A stretch of DNA of 64,000 nucleotides, from assembly GCF_017352375.1 (NCBI RefSeq), contig NZ_JAFEVR010000004.1, forward strand, positions 62,001 through 126,000. The letters are read 5' to 3'. A program made the translations under genes and the position numbers. Origin of the DNA: Mycolicibacterium sp. S2-37. Lineage in GTDB: Bacteria; Actinomycetota; Actinomycetes; Mycobacteriales; Mycobacteriaceae. Shown piece after piece: positions 33,820-45,204 of this stretch. How positions within the stretch are numbered: the first letter of the stretch is position 1; each line of letters opens with the position of its first letter. The notes under the pieces were generated by a model. The model did not search any database. It saw only the letters and a program-made list of their open reading frames with translations, and was not told the origin of the DNA.

Positions 33820-35910
33820 GTGACGACAACCGAAGAGATCTCTGCACTGACCCGGCCGCATCACCCCGACGATTGGACCGAGGTGGACACCGTCTCGGTG
33901 GACACGGTCCGGGTGCTGGCGGCCGATGCGGTACAGAAGGTCGGCAACGGTCATCCCGGTACGGCGATGAGCCTCGCGCCGTTGGCCTACACGCTGTTCC
34001 AGCGGCAGATGCGCCACGATCCGAGCGACGTGCACTGGCTGGGCCGCGACCGCTTCATCCTGTCGTGCGGACACTCCAGCCTGACGCTGTACATCCAGCT
34101 CTATCTCGGCGGCTTCGGTCTCGAACTCGAGGACATCGAGGCGCTGCGCACCTTCAAGTCCAAGACACCGGGCCATCCGGAGTTCCGCCACACCAAGGGC
34201 GTGGAAATCACGACCGGTCCACTGGGCCAGGGCCTCGCGTCAGCCGTGGGCATGGCGATGGCGGCCCGGTTCGAGCGCGGCTTGTTCGACCCGGACGCGG
34301 CCCCGGGCACCAGCCCGTTCGACCACTTCATCTACGTGATCGCCTCCGACGGTGACATGGAGGAGGGGGTGACCAGCGAGGCGTCGTCCCTGGCAGGCAC
34401 CCAGCAGCTGGGCAATCTGATCGTGTTCTACGACAAGAACCAGATCTCCATCGAGCACGACACCGACATCGCGCTGAGCGAGGACGTCGCCGCCCGCTAC
34501 CGGGCGTACGGCTGGCATGTGCAGGAGGTCGAGGGCGGCGAGAACGTCGTCGGTATCGAAGCGGCCATCGAAGAGGCCAAGAAGGTCACCGACAAGCCGT
34601 CGTTCATCGCGCTGCGCACGATCATCGGCTATCCGGCGCCGAACAAGATGAACACCGGCGGCGTGCACGGCTCGGCGCTCGGCGACGAGGAAGTGGCCGC
34701 CACCAAGAAGATTCTCGGATTCGATCCGGACAAGACCTTCGAGGTCCGTCCCGAGGTCATCGAGCACACCCGCAAACTGGTCGACCGCGGCCGCGAGGCG
34801 CACGAGAAGTGGCAGCCCGAATTCGACGCATGGGCCGAGCGCGAGCCGGAACGCAAGAAGCTGCTCGACCGGCTGACCGCCGAGGAACTGCCCGACGGCT
34901 GGGATGCCGACATCACGCACTGGGAGCCGGGCAGCAAGGCGGTCGCCACCCGCGCGGCGTTCGGTCAGGTGCTCAACGACGTCGCACCGCATCTGCCCGA
35001 ACTGTGGGGCGGTTCGGCCGACCTCGCCGGCAGCAACAACACCACCATCAAGGGCGTGAAATCCTTCGGGCCGCCGTCGATCTCGACCGAGGACTTCACC
35101 GCCGACTGGTACGGCCGGGTGCTGCACTTCGGTATCCGCGAGCACGCCATGGGTTCGATCCTGTCCGGCATCGTGCTACACGGGCCGACCCGCGCGTTCG
35201 GCGGTACGTTCCTGCAGTTCTCGGATTACATGCGGCCCGCGGTGCGGTTGGCCTCGCTGATGGACATCGACACCATCTACATCTGGACCCACGATTCGAT
35301 CGGTCTGGGCGAGGACGGCCCCACTCATCAGCCGATCGAGCACCTCGCGGCGCTGCGGGCGATCCCGAACCTCTCGGTGGTTCGCCCCGGTGACCCGAAC
35401 GAGACGGCGTACGCGTGGCGGAGCATCATCGCCCGTGGAAACGGCAGCGGTCCGGTCGGTTTCATTCTGACCCGTCAGGGCATCCCGGTGCTCGAGGGCA
35501 CTGACGCCGAGGGCGTCGCCCGCGGTGGATACGTGCTCGGCGGCGGTGACGCCACGGGTGCCGATGTGATCCTCATCGGCACCGGATCGGAGTTGCAGCT
35601 GGCTGTGGAGGCCAAGAAGCTGTTGGCGGACAAGGACATCAACGCCGCCGTGGTGTCGATGCCGTGCGTCGAGTGGTTCGAGTCGCAACCCAAGGAGTAC
35701 CGCGACAGCGTGCTGCCCCCCAATGTCTCTGCGCGGGTAGCGGTCGAGGCCGCCGTCGCCCAGAGCTGGTACAAGCTCGTCGGCGACACCGGCGAAATCA
35801 TCTCCATCGAGCACTACGGAGAGTCCGCCGACGACAAGACGCTGTTCCGCGAATTCGGGTTCACCCCCGAGGCGGTGGCCGCCGCCGCGGAGCGATCGAT
35901 AGCCAACTGA
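33820..35910 (+). CDS. tkt: transketolase
   Basis: This 696-residue thiamine-diphosphate enzyme of the pentose phosphate pathway has [16 protein letters not shown], the cofactor motif [14 protein letters not shown] ending in [11 protein letters not shown], and a C-terminal [14 protein letters not shown] and [16 protein letters not shown] 33820 has AGGAG 8 bases upstream. It heads the operon tkt-tal-zwf-opcA-pgl (Rv1449c-Rv1445c). A TAGGGT sequence at 33776-33781 is a possible -10. Confidence 0.97.
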   Translation: MTTTEEISALTRPHHPDDWTEVDTVSVDTVRVLAADAVQKVGNGHPGTAMSLAPLAYTLFQRQMRHDPSDVHWLGRDRFILSCGHSSLTLYIQLYLGGFGLELEDIEALRTFKSKTPGHPEFRHTKGVEITTGPLGQGLASAVGMAMAARFERGLFDPDAAPGTSPFDHFIYVIASDGDMEEGVTSEASSLAGTQQLGNLIVFYDKNQISIEHDTDIALSEDVAARYRAYGWHVQEVEGGENVVGIEAAIEEAKKVTDKPSFIALRTIIGYPAPNKMNTGGVHGSALGDEEVAATKKILGFDPDKTFEVRPEVIEHTRKLVDRGREAHEKWQPEFDAWAEREPERKKLLDRLTAEELPDGWDADITHWEPGSKAVATRAAFGQVLNDVAPHLPELWGGSADLAGSNNTTIKGVKSFGPPSISTEDFTADWYGRVLHFGIREHAMGSILSGIVLHGPTRAFGGTFLQFSDYMRPAVRLASLMDIDTIYIWTHDSIGLGEDGPTHQPIEHLAALRAIPNLSVVRPGDPNETAYAWRSIIARGNGSGPVGFILTRQGIPVLEGTDAEGVARGGYVLGGGDATGADVILIGTGSELQLAVEAKKLLADKDINAAVVSMPCVEWFESQPKEYRDSVLPPNVSARVAVEAAVAQSWYKLVGDTGEIISIEHYGESADDKTLFREFGFTPEAVAAAAERSIAN

Positions 35911-35930
35911 CCTTTTCGGAAGGAAGCACG

Positions 35931-37049
35931 ATGACGCAGAACGAGAATCTCGCCGCCCTGTCGGCCGCGGGAGTGTCCGTATGGCTCGACGACCTGTCCC
36001 GTGAACGTTTGCAGACGGGCAATCTGCAGGAGCTCGTCGACACCAAGAGTGTGGTCGGTGTGACCACCAACCCGTCGATCTTCCAGGCGGCGCTGTCGAA
36101 GGGCGACGCCTACGACGCGCAGGTCAAGGAGCTGGCCGAGCGCGGCGCCGACGTGGACGCCACCATCCGCACCGTCACCACCGACGACGTGCGCAACGCC
36201 TGCGATGTGCTCGCCAAGCAGTACGAACAGTCCGACGGCGTCGACGGCCGGGTGTCCATCGAGGTCGACCCGCGGCTGGCGCGCGACGCGGACAAGACGA
36301 TCCTGCAGGCGATCGAGCTGTGGAAGATCGTCGACCGGCCCAACCTGCTGATCAAGATCCCGGCGATGAAGGAAGGGATTCCCGCGATCACCGCGGTGCT
36401 CGCCGAGGGCATCTCGGTCAACGTGACGCTGATCTTCTCCGTCGAGCGCTACCGCGCGGTGATGGACGCCTACCTCGAGGGCCTGGAGAAGGCCAAGGAG
36501 GCGGGCCACGATCTGTCGCGGATCCACTCCGTGGCGTCGTTCTTCGTCTCGCGGGTGGACACCGAGATCGACAAGCGCCTCGAGAAGATCGGCACTGACG
36601 AGGCGCTCGCGCTGCGCGGCCAGGCCGGCGTGGCCAACGCCCGCCTCGCTTATGCGGCCTACGAGGAAGTCTTCAACGGCGGATCGCGGTTCGAGGCGCT
36701 CAAGGCCGACGGCGCCCGCGTGCAGCGGCCGCTGTGGGCGTCGACCGGGGTGAAGAACCCGGACTACTCCGACACCCTTTACGTCACCGAGCTGGTCGCG
36801 CCGAACACGGTCAACACCATGCCGGAGAAGACGCTGGACGCGGTCGCCGATCACGGCGTCATCACCGGCGACACGGTGACCGGCCGGGGCGCCGAGGCAC
36901 AGGAGGTCTTCGACAAGCTCGACGCGATCGGCATCGACCTGACCGATGTGTTCCTGACTCTGGAGAACGAGGGCGTGGACAAGTTCGACAAGGCCTGGCA
37001 GGAGCTGCTGGAAGCCACGCAGGGTCAGCTGGACGAGAAGAAGTCCTAG
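35931..37049 (+). CDS. tal: transaldolase
   Basis: This 372-residue transaldolase shows [11 protein letters not shown], the Schiff-base Lys in [12 protein letters not shown], and [20 protein letters not shown] 35931 has GGAAGGAAG upstream and lies 20 bases after the tkt stop; longer frames are shadow of tkt. It transfers dihydroxyacetone units in the non-oxidative pentose phosphate branch. Confidence 0.97.
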   Translation: MTQNENLAALSAAGVSVWLDDLSRERLQTGNLQELVDTKSVVGVTTNPSIFQAALSKGDAYDAQVKELAERGADVDATIRTVTTDDVRNACDVLAKQYEQSDGVDGRVSIEVDPRLARDADKTILQAIELWKIVDRPNLLIKIPAMKEGIPAITAVLAEGISVNVTLIFSVERYRAVMDAYLEGLEKAKEAGHDLSRIHSVASFFVSRVDTEIDKRLEKIGTDEALALRGQAGVANARLAYAAYEEVFNGGSRFEALKADGARVQRPLWASTGVKNPDYSDTLYVTELVAPNTVNTMPEKTLDAVADHGVITGDTVTGRGAEAQEVFDKLDAIGIDLTDVFLTLENEGVDKFDKAWQELLEATQGQLDEKKS

Positions 37050-37057
37050 GTCAGAAC

Positions 37058-38584
37058 ATGACCCAGTGGCGTAATCCCCTGCGGGACAAGCGCGACAAGC
37101 GAATGCCCCGGATCGCCGGGCCGTGCAGCGTGGTGATCTTCGGCGTGACCGGCGATCTGGCGCGCAAGAAGCTGATGCCCGCCATCTACGACCTGGCCAA
37201 CCGGGGTCTGCTGCCGCCGACGTTCTCACTCGTCGGGTTCGCCCGGCGGGACTGGGCCGACGAGGATTTCTCCCAGGTCGTCTACGACGCGGTCAAGCAG
37301 CACGCCCGCACACCCTTCCGCCAGGAGGTGTGGGACCGGCTGTCGGAAGGCATCCGCTTCGTGCAGGGCACCTTCGACGACGAGAAGGCGTTCGAGCAAC
37401 TCGCCGAGACGCTGGGCAAACTCGACGCCGAACGCGGGACCGGCGGCAATCACGCCTTTTACCTGTCGATTCCGCCGAAGGCGTTCCCGCAGGTACTCGA
37501 ACAGCTCTCGCGAACCGGGCTGGCCAAGAAGGCCGAGGGTCACTGGAGCCGGGTGGTCATCGAGAAGCCGTTCGGTCACGACCTGCGCAGCGCCGAGGAA
37601 CTCAACGGCATCGTCAACAACGTCTTCCCCGAATCATCGGTCTTCCGGATCGACCACTATCTGGGCAAGGAGACGGTCCAGAACATCCTGGCGCTGCGCT
37701 TCGCCAACGAGTTGTTCGAGCCGGTGTGGAACAGCCACTACGTGGACAGCGTGCAGATCACGATGGCCGAGGACATCGGTCTCGGCGGGCGCGGCGGCTA
37801 TTACGACGGGGTGGGCGCCGCACGCGACGTCATCCAGAATCACCTGCTGCAGCTGCTGGCCCTCACCGCGATGGAGGAACCCGTCAGCTTCTCCCCCGAC
37901 GAACTGCAGGCCGAGAAGATCAAGGTGCTCTCGGCCAGCAGGTTGGCCGAGCCGCTGGACGAGACCACCTCCCGCGGTCAGTACACCGCCGGCTGGCAGG
38001 GCGGCGAGCGGGTGGTCGGACTGCTGGAGGAGGACGGCTTCTCGAAGACCTCCACCACCGAGACGTTCGCGGCCATCACCGTCGATGTGGACACGCGTCG
38101 CTGGGCCGGTGTCCCGTTCTATCTGCGCACCGGGAAACGACTGGGCCGCAGGGTGACCGAGATCGCGCTGATCTTCAAGCGGGCGCCACATCTACCGTTC
38201 GACGCGACGATGACCGAGGAGCTCGGGCAGAACGCGCTGGTGATCCGGGTCCAGCCGGACGAGGGCATCACGCTGCGGTTCGGCTCCAAGGTGCCGGGCA
38301 ACCAGATGGAGGTCCGGGACGTCAGCATGGACTTCTCGTACGGATCGGCGTTCGCCGAGGAGTCGCCGGAGGCCTATGAACGGCTGATCCTCGATGTCCT
38401 GCTGGGCGAGCCGTCGCTGTTCCCGGTGAACGAAGAAGTCGAATTGGCCTGGCGGATCCTCGATCCGGCGCTGGATTACTGGGCGTCCCATGGCAAACCG
38501 GACCCGTACGAATCGGGCGGCTGGGGACCGGAATCGGCGTTCGAGATGCTGCGCCGAACCGGCCGCGAGTGGAGGCGTCCGTGA
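37058..38584 (+). CDS. zwf: glucose-6-phosphate dehydrogenase (Zwf2 type)
   Basis: This 508-residue enzyme has the cofactor motif VIFGVTGDLARKKLMPAIYDL and the substrate motif FRIDHYLGKETVQNIL, plus VIEKPFGHD. It commits glucose-6-phosphate to the oxidative pentose phosphate pathway. ATG 37058 lies 8 bases after tal. The stop overlaps opcA as GTGA, which couples synthesis of the enzyme to that of its effector. Confidence 0.97.
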   Translation: MTQWRNPLRDKRDKRMPRIAGPCSVVIFGVTGDLARKKLMPAIYDLANRGLLPPTFSLVGFARRDWADEDFSQVVYDAVKQHARTPFRQEVWDRLSEGIRFVQGTFDDEKAFEQLAETLGKLDAERGTGGNHAFYLSIPPKAFPQVLEQLSRTGLAKKAEGHWSRVVIEKPFGHDLRSAEELNGIVNNVFPESSVFRIDHYLGKETVQNILALRFANELFEPVWNSHYVDSVQITMAEDIGLGGRGGYYDGVGAARDVIQNHLLQLLALTAMEEPVSFSPDELQAEKIKVLSASRLAEPLDETTSRGQYTAGWQGGERVVGLLEEDGFSKTSTTETFAAITVDVDTRRWAGVPFYLRTGKRLGRRVTEIALIFKRAPHLPFDATMTEELGQNALVIRVQPDEGITLRFGSKVPGNQMEVRDVSMDFSYGSAFAEESPEAYERLILDVLLGEPSLFPVNEEVELAWRILDPALDYWASHGKPDPYESGGWGPESAFEMLRRTGREWRRP

Positions 38585-39492
38585 TCGTCGACCTGCCCGA
38601 CACCAACACCGGTGCCATCAACAAGAAGATCCAGGCACTGCGCGAAGAGGGCGGCGCGATCACGCTGGGCCGCGTGCTGACCCTCGTGATCGCCCCCGAC
38701 ACCGAGTCCGTCCTCGAGGAGTCCATCGACGCGGCCAACGCGGCGAGCCGCGAACATCCGTGTCGCGTCATCGTGGTCGCGCCCGGCGATCGGCGTGCGG
38801 AGAAGGCTCGGCTGGACGCTCAACTGCGGGTCGGTAGTGACGCCGGTGCCAACGAAGTCGTCGTGCTGCGGCTCTCCGGACCGCTGGCCAATCACGCGAG
38901 CAGCGTGGTGATGCCGTTCCTGCTGCCCGACACTCCCGTGGTGACGTGGTGGCCGGACGTCGCACCGTCTGTCCCCGCGGAGGATCCGCTGGGCAGGTTG
39001 GCGCTACGCCGGATCACCGATGCCACCAACGCAGTGGATCCGCTGGCGGCGATCAAGAACCGGTTGCAGGGTCACACCCCGGGTGACACCGATCTGGCGT
39101 GGAGCCGGATCACCTACTGGCGGGCGCTGCTCACCGCGGCGGTCGACCAGGCGCCGCACGAGCCGATCAACTCGGCAGTGGTGTCGGGGCTGGAGACCGA
39201 GCCCGCACTGGACATCCTGGCCGGCTGGCTGGCGAGCCGCATCGACGGGCCGGTTCATCGCGCCGTCGGCGAACTGAAGGTGGAGCTGGTTCGCGACAGC
39301 GAGACCATCACACTGAGCCGCCCCCAGGACGGTGTGACCGCGAAGATCACCCGCACAGCGAAGCCGGAGGCACTGGTTCCGTTGGCGCGCAGAGAGACTC
39401 GCGAATGCCTGGCCGAGGACATGCGCCGCCTCGACGCCGACGAGATCTACTTCGAGGCGCTGCAAGGGATCGAGAAGGTGCAATACACATGA
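38581..39492 (+). CDS. opcA: OpcA, glucose-6-phosphate dehydrogenase assembly/effector protein
   Basis: This 303-residue protein starts [24 protein letters not shown] and shows [13 protein letters not shown] and [15 protein letters not shown], typical of actinobacterial and cyanobacterial OpcA. It activates or assembles G6PDH. GTG 38581 overlaps the zwf stop (GTGA) and the stop overlaps pgl (ATGA), so three genes are coupled. Confidence 0.95.
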   Translation: MIVDLPDTNTGAINKKIQALREEGGAITLGRVLTLVIAPDTESVLEESIDAANAASREHPCRVIVVAPGDRRAEKARLDAQLRVGSDAGANEVVVLRLSGPLANHASSVVMPFLLPDTPVVTWWPDVAPSVPAEDPLGRLALRRITDATNAVDPLAAIKNRLQGHTPGDTDLAWSRITYWRALLTAAVDQAPHEPINSAVVSGLETEPALDILAGWLASRIDGPVHRAVGELKVELVRDSETITLSRPQDGVTAKITRTAKPEALVPLARRETRECLAEDMRRLDADEIYFEALQGIEKVQYT

Positions 39493-40223
39493 CGGCTTCG
39501 ATCAAGCGCTATCCCGACAGCGACGCACTGGTGGCGGCGGTGGGTGACCGGCTGGCCGACGAGATCGTCTCCGCCGTCGATCAGCGGGGCCGCGCCGACA
39601 TCGTGCTGACCGGCGGCGGCACCGGTGTCAAGGTGCTGGCCCGGCTCGCCGGACAGAGCGACCGCATCGACTGGGACAAGGTGCACCTCTACTTCGGCGA
39701 CGAGCGGTTCGTCCCCGCGGACGACGACGAGCGCAACGACAAGCAGGCCCGCGATGCGCTGTTCGACCCGGTCGGCGTCCCGGTAGCCAACGTGCATGCG
39801 ATGGCCGCCACCGACGGCGAGTTCGGTGACGACCTCGACGCCGCCGCCGAGGCCTACGAGCAGGAGTTGGCGAAGCTGGGAAAGGGTGAGGCCACGCCGG
39901 TGTTCGACGTGCATCTGCTCGGCGTGGGGCCCGAGGGACACATCAACTCGCTGTTCCCGCACACGCCGGCGGTCCGGGAGACCAGTCGAACCGTCGTCGG
40001 GGTCACCGACTCCCCCAAACCGCCGCCGAAGCGCATCACGCTGACGCTGCCCGCGGTCGCCCGCTCGCGGGAGGTGTGGCTGATCGTCTCGGGTGAAGGC
40101 AAGGCCGAGGCGGTGGCGGCCGCCGTCGGCGGCGCAAGCGCCGACGACTGGCCCGCGGCCGGCGCCGCCGGCCGTGAGGCGACGGTGTGGTGGCTCGACG
40201 AGGACGCCGCATCTAAGCTCTGA
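39489..40223 (+). CDS. pgl: 6-phosphogluconolactonase Pgl (DevB)
   Basis: This 244-residue lactonase hydrolyses 6-phosphogluconolactone. It has [34 protein letters not shown], and [17 protein letters not shown], the family's substrate-binding His. ATG 39489 overlaps opcA as ATGA. It ends the pentose phosphate operon; only 36 bases separate it from the HNH gene. Confidence 0.96.
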   Translation: MTASIKRYPDSDALVAAVGDRLADEIVSAVDQRGRADIVLTGGGTGVKVLARLAGQSDRIDWDKVHLYFGDERFVPADDDERNDKQARDALFDPVGVPVANVHAMAATDGEFGDDLDAAAEAYEQELAKLGKGEATPVFDVHLLGVGPEGHINSLFPHTPAVRETSRTVVGVTDSPKPPPKRITLTLPAVARSREVWLIVSGEGKAEAVAAAVGGASADDWPAAGAAGREATVWWLDEDAASKL

Positions 40224-40251
40224 CCCACCTTGTCGGTGGCCTGTGCCACAA

Positions 40252-40267
40252 TCGAATGTATGTTCGA
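40252..40267. promoter_or_regulatory. LexA (SOS) box on the start of the HNH gene
   Basis: TCGAAT-GTAT-GTTCGA differs at one base from the mycobacterial SOS box TCGAAC-N4-GTTCGA. It spans the ATG start, and CACAAT at 40247-40252 lies 7 bases before the ATG as a possible leaderless -10. LexA bound here would block transcription. 13E12-family HNH genes are known LexA-regulated genes in M. tuberculosis. Confidence 0.65.
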
Positions 40268-41675
40268 TGACCGGTTCTTCGTCGCGGAGGACACCACGGC
40301 GTCCCGGGCGGCGCTGGCCGCGGTGTCGGCGGCGAGTCGTGCGGAGAACCGGGCCGCCGCGGCGCGTCTCGTCGCCATCGGGCAGCTGTGGTCGATTCGG
40401 CTCGCCGAATGCGGCGCACACGAGGACTGGGTCGTCGACGCCGAGGCAGCGGTGACCGCCGAGATCGCCGCCGAGTTGCGGATCAGTCAGGGGCTGGCTG
40501 CCAGTGCGCTGCGGTATGCGCAATCCCTGAAACGCATTCCGAAGGTGGCCGAGGCCTTCATCGCCGGGGACGTGGATTTCGGCCTGTTCAAGACGATCGT
40601 CTACCGCACGGATCTGATCACCGACGACGAGGTGTTGTCCTGCGTGGATACCGAATTGGCGGTGACCGTCCCGGCCTGGCCGTCGATGACGCGGTCCCGG
40701 CTCGCGCAACGGATCGACAAGATCGTCCGGCGGCATGACCGTGAGGCCGTGCGCACGCCGCGCAAGGACTCCCCCGCTGAGCGCGCAGTCTGGATCGCCG
40801 ACCGTTTCGACGGGCTGTCCGAGATCAGTGCCGCCGTGTCCACCCCGCACGCCCACGCTTTCGGGCGGAAACTCACCGCGTTGGCCGCCACCGTGTGCGA
40901 ACAGGACCCCCGCAGTCCGGAGGCCCGGCAGGCTGATGCGATCGACGTCCTGACTGCGGGCGGGGATCGCCTCGCGTGCCGCTGCGGGCGGGCCGAGTGC
41001 ACGGCCGCGGCCAGACCTGCGGCGGGGTCGGTCGTCATCCATGTCGTCACCGACGGCAGCGGACAATCGGGCGGTGCCGAGATCGGGGGTGATGGCCTGC
41101 TGCCGCCCGAGGTCATCGCGGAACTCACCGAAACCGCCACCGTGCGACCGGTGATGCCGCCCGTCGATGCCGGACCCGAGCCCGGCTACTCACCGTCGCG
41201 GGCGCTGACCGACTTCGTCCGCTGCCGCGATATGACCTGCCGGTTCCCCGGCTGCGATAACCCCGCCACCCGGTCGGACATCGACCACACCCTGCCCTAC
41301 GCCGACGGCGGGCCAACACAGGCCTCGAATCTGAAATGTCTTTGCCGCCTTCATCATCTCCTCAAGACGTTCTGGGGCTGGCAGGACCGGCAGCTGCAGG
41401 ACGGCACCGTGATCTGGAAGTCACCCACCGGTCAGGTGTACGTCACGACCCCCGGTTCGGCACTGCTGTTCCCTGCGTTGTGCCGGCCGACCGGACCGAT
41501 CGTCGGTGATGCTGCAGCGCGGACAGGCGGGAACCGTACGCTGCGGATGCCGACACGACGGCGCACCCGTGCCCAGGATCGCGCATCCCGGATCCTGGCC
41601 GAACGCCAGCACACGCACCGTCGCCCGGCCGCGTCGCACCGGCCCGACTACGGCGACGATCCCCCACCATTCTGA
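40260..41675 (+). CDS. DUF222/HNH endonuclease, 13E12 repeat family
   Basis: This 471-residue protein has an N-terminal DUF222 helical domain (about residues 10-320) and a C-terminal HNH nuclease motif, CRFPGCDNPATRSDIDHTLP followed by NLKCLCRLHHLLKTFW. A Cys-rich insert (LACRCGRAECTAAARP) and a basic Arg-rich tail are also present. ATG 40260 is chosen over TTG 40230 because the LexA-like box and leaderless -10 point to it. The family is multicopy and mobile-looking in mycobacterial genomes. Between pgl and the Rv1444c-like gene it appears to be an insertion. Substrate and biological role are unknown; SOS control suggests a DNA-damage link. Confidence 0.88.
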   Translation: MFDDRFFVAEDTTASRAALAAVSAASRAENRAAAARLVAIGQLWSIRLAECGAHEDWVVDAEAAVTAEIAAELRISQGLAASALRYAQSLKRIPKVAEAFIAGDVDFGLFKTIVYRTDLITDDEVLSCVDTELAVTVPAWPSMTRSRLAQRIDKIVRRHDREAVRTPRKDSPAERAVWIADRFDGLSEISAAVSTPHAHAFGRKLTALAATVCEQDPRSPEARQADAIDVLTAGGDRLACRCGRAECTAAARPAAGSVVIHVVTDGSGQSGGAEIGGDGLLPPEVIAELTETATVRPVMPPVDAGPEPGYSPSRALTDFVRCRDMTCRFPGCDNPATRSDIDHTLPYADGGPTQASNLKCLCRLHHLLKTFWGWQDRQLQDGTVIWKSPTGQVYVTTPGSALLFPALCRPTGPIVGDAAARTGGNRTLRMPTRRRTRAQDRASRILAERQHTHRRPAASHRPDYGDDPPPF

Positions 41676-41698
41676 CCAGCGCAGGTCATACTGACCGG

Positions 41699-42070
41699 GT
41701 GGCAGACAAAGGGGGCAGACCTGTCCGGACCGGTTCAGAGCGCATCAGGAAGTTGGCGCAGGCGGCGCTGAATGCCGACGTCACCGTCGAACAGGTCGAC
41801 ACCATTCTGGAGGGTCTCAGCGAGACACTCGAAGACCTCAACACCTCGACCGCCAAACTCAACGCGACCATGGACCGCTTCAACTCCACCATCAACCAGA
41901 TCGACGCTCTCGCACCACGACTCATCGCCGTCGTCGATCGCATGGAGGGGATCGTGACGCGGGTGGAGAACCTGGTCGGCATGGGTGAAGCGGTGCTCGG
42001 TCCGCTCGCCGCCACCGAGAACGCGGTGCGCAGCGGCGTGAACGCCATGCGCCGGACGATCGGGCTCTAA
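41699..42070 (+). CDS. conserved coiled-coil protein (Rv1444c)
   Basis: This 123-residue protein is almost wholly helical and shows heptad-like Leu/Ile spacing ([29 protein letters not shown], then [29 protein letters not shown]). It has no enzyme motif and no signal peptide. The family is restricted to mycobacteria and relatives. GTG 41699 is preceded by CATACT six bases upstream, suggesting a leaderless transcript. Its stop overlaps the convergent ppc stop by three bases. Confidence 0.82.
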   Translation: MADKGGRPVRTGSERIRKLAQAALNADVTVEQVDTILEGLSETLEDLNTSTAKLNATMDRFNSTINQIDALAPRLIAVVDRMEGIVTRVENLVGMGEAVLGPLAATENAVRSGVNAMRRTIGL

Positions 42071-44838
42071 CCGCTGTTGCGCAGCGCCGTGGCCAGCCCA
42101 CTCATGGTGAGCAGGATGGCGCGCTGCACCAGTTCGTCCTCGTCGCCGGAGCGGTAGCGGCGCAGCAGCTCCACCTGCAGGTGGTTGAGCGGCTCCAGGT
42201 ACGGGAACCGGTTGAACACCGACCGCGCCAGCGACGGGTTGTCGGCCAGCAGATCGTCCTGACCGGTGATCAGTCTGTGCATGCGGATGGTGCGGGCGTG
42301 TTCGTCGACGATCTTTCCAAACACCCTGCTGCGCAACGCCTCGTCGTCCACCAGCTCCGAATACCGAGCCGCCAGACCGAGATCCGACTTGGCCATCACC
42401 TGCGCCATGTTCGACAGCACGGTACGGAAGAACGGCCAGCGCCGATAGAGATCCTGCAACGTCCCCAGGCGGCTCTCGTCCTCGGCGATGTACTCCTCGA
42501 AGGCACTGCCCGTGCCGTACCAGCCGGGCAGCATCACCCGCGACTGGCTCCACGCCAGCACCCACGGGATCGCCCGCAGATCGGAGATCGACGTCGTCGG
42601 TTTGCGCGACGCCGGCCGGCTTCCGATGTTGAGTGCCCCGATCTCGCTGACCGGTGTGGAGGCCTTGAAGTAGTCGACGAATCCCGGTGTCTCGTGGACG
42701 AGTTCGGCATACGCGCGTTGTGCACGGGCGGCGAGGTCATCGAGTACCTCGTAGGCGGGTTCGGCCGCGTCGCCGAGGCCCTCCACATCCAGCAGCGTGG
42801 ACTCCAGCGTCGCGGCCACCAGCGTCTCGAGGTTTCGGTGTGCGATACGGGGTTCGGCGTATTTGGCCGCGATCACCTCGCCCTGTTCGGTGATGCGCAG
42901 CGATCCGTTGACCGCACCGGGTGGCTGCGCGAGGATCGCCTCGTAGCTGGGGCCGCCGCCGCGGCCGACCGTACCGCCGCGACCGTGGAAGAGCCGCAAC
43001 CGGATACCTGTCTTACGCGCCGATTCGACGAGGTCGAGTTCGGCCCGGTACAGCGCCCAGTTGGCCGCCAGATAACCGCCGTCCTTGTTGGAGTCGGAGT
43101 AGCCGAGCATCACCTCCTGGCGGTCCCCGCGCGCGGTGACCATGGCCCGGTACAGCGGCAGATCGAGCGCGGCCTCGAGGATCGACGATCCACGCTGCAG
43201 GTCGTCGATGGTCTCGAAGAGCGGGACGATGCCCACCGGGGCGTACAGATCGTCACCCGAGACGTCGAACAGCCCCGCCTCTTTGAGCAGAATCGCGGCC
43301 TCGAGCATGTCCGACACCGACTCGCACATCGAGATGATGTAGTTGGGTACCGCATGCGGCCCGAACACCCGCACCGCACGGGCCCCCGCCCGCACGATGT
43401 CGAGTTCCTTGCGGGCCAGCTCGGACAGGGCCGCACCATCGCGGGTCAACGGCCTACGGGTCGCCAGTTCCGCAGCCAGCAGGTCGACACGCTCGGGTTC
43501 GGACAGCGACGCGTAGTCCTCATGTACCCCCGCCCAGGACAACAGCTCGGCGACCACCTCCTCGTGCACGTCGGAGTTCTGCCGCATGTCCAGACCCGAC
43601 AGGTGAAACCCGAAGACGCGCACGGCTTCCCGCAGCCGAAACAGCCGGTCGTCGGCGAGCACCGCGCTGCCGTGCGCGCGCAGCGAGGCGTCGACGATGT
43701 CCAGGTCGGCCAGTAGCTCGCCGGGGTCGTCGTAGCGCGTCAACCCGAGATCGAGTTCGTGCTCCGGCTGGGCGTCGAGGATCGCGGCGGCGGTGGCGGT
43801 CAGCCTGCCGTGGATCACCCGCAGGGCGCGCCGGTACGGTTCGTCGGCGCGCGCGGCCTCCTCGCAGGCGTCGGCCAGCGCGGAGAGCTCCTCGCTGATC
43901 GTCACCAGGCGCGCTGACATCGACAGCTCCTGCTGCAGCGCGGTCAGTTCCGAGAAGTAGTGCGCGAACGCGGTGTACGCGGCCCGGGAGGTGGCCTGCC
44001 GCACGACGTCCGCGGTGACATTGGGGTTGCCGTCGCGGTCCCCGCCGATCCACGAACCCGGCCGCAGGATCGGTTCGCCCAGCAGGTCCGTACCCGGCCA
44101 GCGGGCCTGCAGCGCGGCGCGCACCTCGCCGTTGACGCGCGGGATCACCTCGAAGAACGCCGCCGGGTAGTAGCGCAGCCCGGTCTCGATCTCGTCCTGG
44201 ATCTTCAACCGGGACAACCGGACCAACGCCGTCTGCCACAGCGTCAGGATGTGCCTGCGCAACTCCTGCTCGACGTCCTCGCCGAGGGCGCGCAGCCGCA
44301 TCAGCTCGGTGATCCGGCGCTGGGTGTCGAATACCGTGCGCCGACGCGTCTCGGTCGGATGCGCGGTGATCACCGGCGACACCAGCGCGCCGGTCAGGGC
44401 GGCGGCCACCTTTTCCGAGCTCAGCCGGGCCGAGTCGAGTTTGGCATAGGTCGCGGCCAGCGTGCTGTCCTGGGGCGGCTCCCCCGCGGCCACGTGGATC
44501 GCGCGCCGACGTTCCCGGTGGATGTCCTCGGCGACGTTGGCCAGCAGCGCGAAGTGCGTGAACGCGCGGATGACCGGAATCGCCGCCCGGGCCTCGATAC
44601 CGTCGAACAGGCCGGACAGTTCGGTGCGGTCGATCTCGGAGCGGCGCACCCGAAACGATTCGACCCGGGCACGTTCGACGAGGTCGAAGACCTCATCGCC
44701 GTTCTGTTCGCGGACGGTGTCGCCCAGGATCGTGCCGAGCAGCCGGATGTCCTCGCGCATCGGCTCAGTGGCCTCCCGCCCCACCTGGGTGCGGGTCACC
44801 GAGCCGATGGGTTCCAGCGCGTCGGGGAGTTCAGCCAT
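42067..44838 (-). CDS. ppc: phosphoenolpyruvate carboxylase
   Basis: This 923-residue enzyme makes oxaloacetate from PEP and bicarbonate, replenishing the TCA cycle. It has the catalytic His in [42 protein letters not shown], the glycine loop [14 protein letters not shown], and the C-terminal SG typical of the family. It follows secG in the glycolytic operon, 101 bases later. M. tuberculosis, from memory, lacks ppc at this place, so this supports a non-tuberculous species. Confidence 0.97.
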   Translation of the reverse strand: MAELPDALEPIGSVTRTQVGREATEPMREDIRLLGTILGDTVREQNGDEVFDLVERARVESFRVRRSEIDRTELSGLFDGIEARAAIPVIRAFTHFALLANVAEDIHRERRRAIHVAAGEPPQDSTLAATYAKLDSARLSSEKVAAALTGALVSPVITAHPTETRRRTVFDTQRRITELMRLRALGEDVEQELRRHILTLWQTALVRLSRLKIQDEIETGLRYYPAAFFEVIPRVNGEVRAALQARWPGTDLLGEPILRPGSWIGGDRDGNPNVTADVVRQATSRAAYTAFAHYFSELTALQQELSMSARLVTISEELSALADACEEAARADEPYRRALRVIHGRLTATAAAILDAQPEHELDLGLTRYDDPGELLADLDIVDASLRAHGSAVLADDRLFRLREAVRVFGFHLSGLDMRQNSDVHEEVVAELLSWAGVHEDYASLSEPERVDLLAAELATRRPLTRDGAALSELARKELDIVRAGARAVRVFGPHAVPNYIISMCESVSDMLEAAILLKEAGLFDVSGDDLYAPVGIVPLFETIDDLQRGSSILEAALDLPLYRAMVTARGDRQEVMLGYSDSNKDGGYLAANWALYRAELDLVESARKTGIRLRLFHGRGGTVGRGGGPSYEAILAQPPGAVNGSLRITEQGEVIAAKYAEPRIAHRNLETLVAATLESTLLDVEGLGDAAEPAYEVLDDLAARAQRAYAELVHETPGFVDYFKASTPVSEIGALNIGSRPASRKPTTSISDLRAIPWVLAWSQSRVMLPGWYGTGSAFEEYIAEDESRLGTLQDLYRRWPFFRTVLSNMAQVMAKSDLGLAARYSELVDDEALRSRVFGKIVDEHARTIRMHRLITGQDDLLADNPSLARSVFNRFPYLEPLNHLQVELLRRYRSGDEDELVQRAILLTMSGLATALRNSG

Positions 44839-44939
44839 CGGTCCAGTATCGGCGGATCTCGACGACGCCGCAGAACCTAGGGCTTGTCCTCGTGGACCTC
44901 TTCGGTCGGCAGGTTCTCAGCGGAGGCGCTGGGAAAACG

Positions 44940-45173
44940 TCAGCTGTACTTGATCTGCAGCGCGACACCGACGATCGAGACGATCCAGATACCGGTGACG
45001 AACAGCGTCAACCGGTCCAGGTTCTTCTCGACAACCGTCGACCCGGACAGGCTGGACTGCACACCGCCGCCGAACAGCGTGGACAGGCCGCCGCCCTTGG
45101 CGCGATGCAGCAGCACCAGGAGCACAACCAGCACGCTGGTCACGATCAGGATGATCTGCAGGGCCAAAGTCAT
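44940..45173 (-). CDS. secG: preprotein translocase subunit SecG
   Basis: This 77-residue protein has two membrane segments (IILIVTSVLVVLLVLL and LFVTGIWIVSIVGVALQI) around the conserved loop LLHRAKGGGLSTLFGGG. It is an accessory subunit of SecYEG. ATG 45173 gives MTLALQIILIV; the longer open frame upstream is tpiA shadow. The tpiA-secG-ppc order is typical of actinobacteria (Rv1440). Confidence 0.95.
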   Translation of the reverse strand: MTLALQIILIVTSVLVVLLVLLHRAKGGGLSTLFGGGVQSSLSGSTVVEKNLDRLTLFVTGIWIVSIVGVALQIKYS

Positions 45174-45204
45174 GCGGAACAGCCTACAGGCCCGTGACAG
45201 CTGG

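Noticed and set aside
40125..40145. Perfect 7-base hairpin GTCGGCG/CGCCGAC near the 3' end of pgl
   Set aside because: It lies in coding sequence for Gly/Ala/Asp codons that create such symmetry by chance; no U tract follows and the gene continues.
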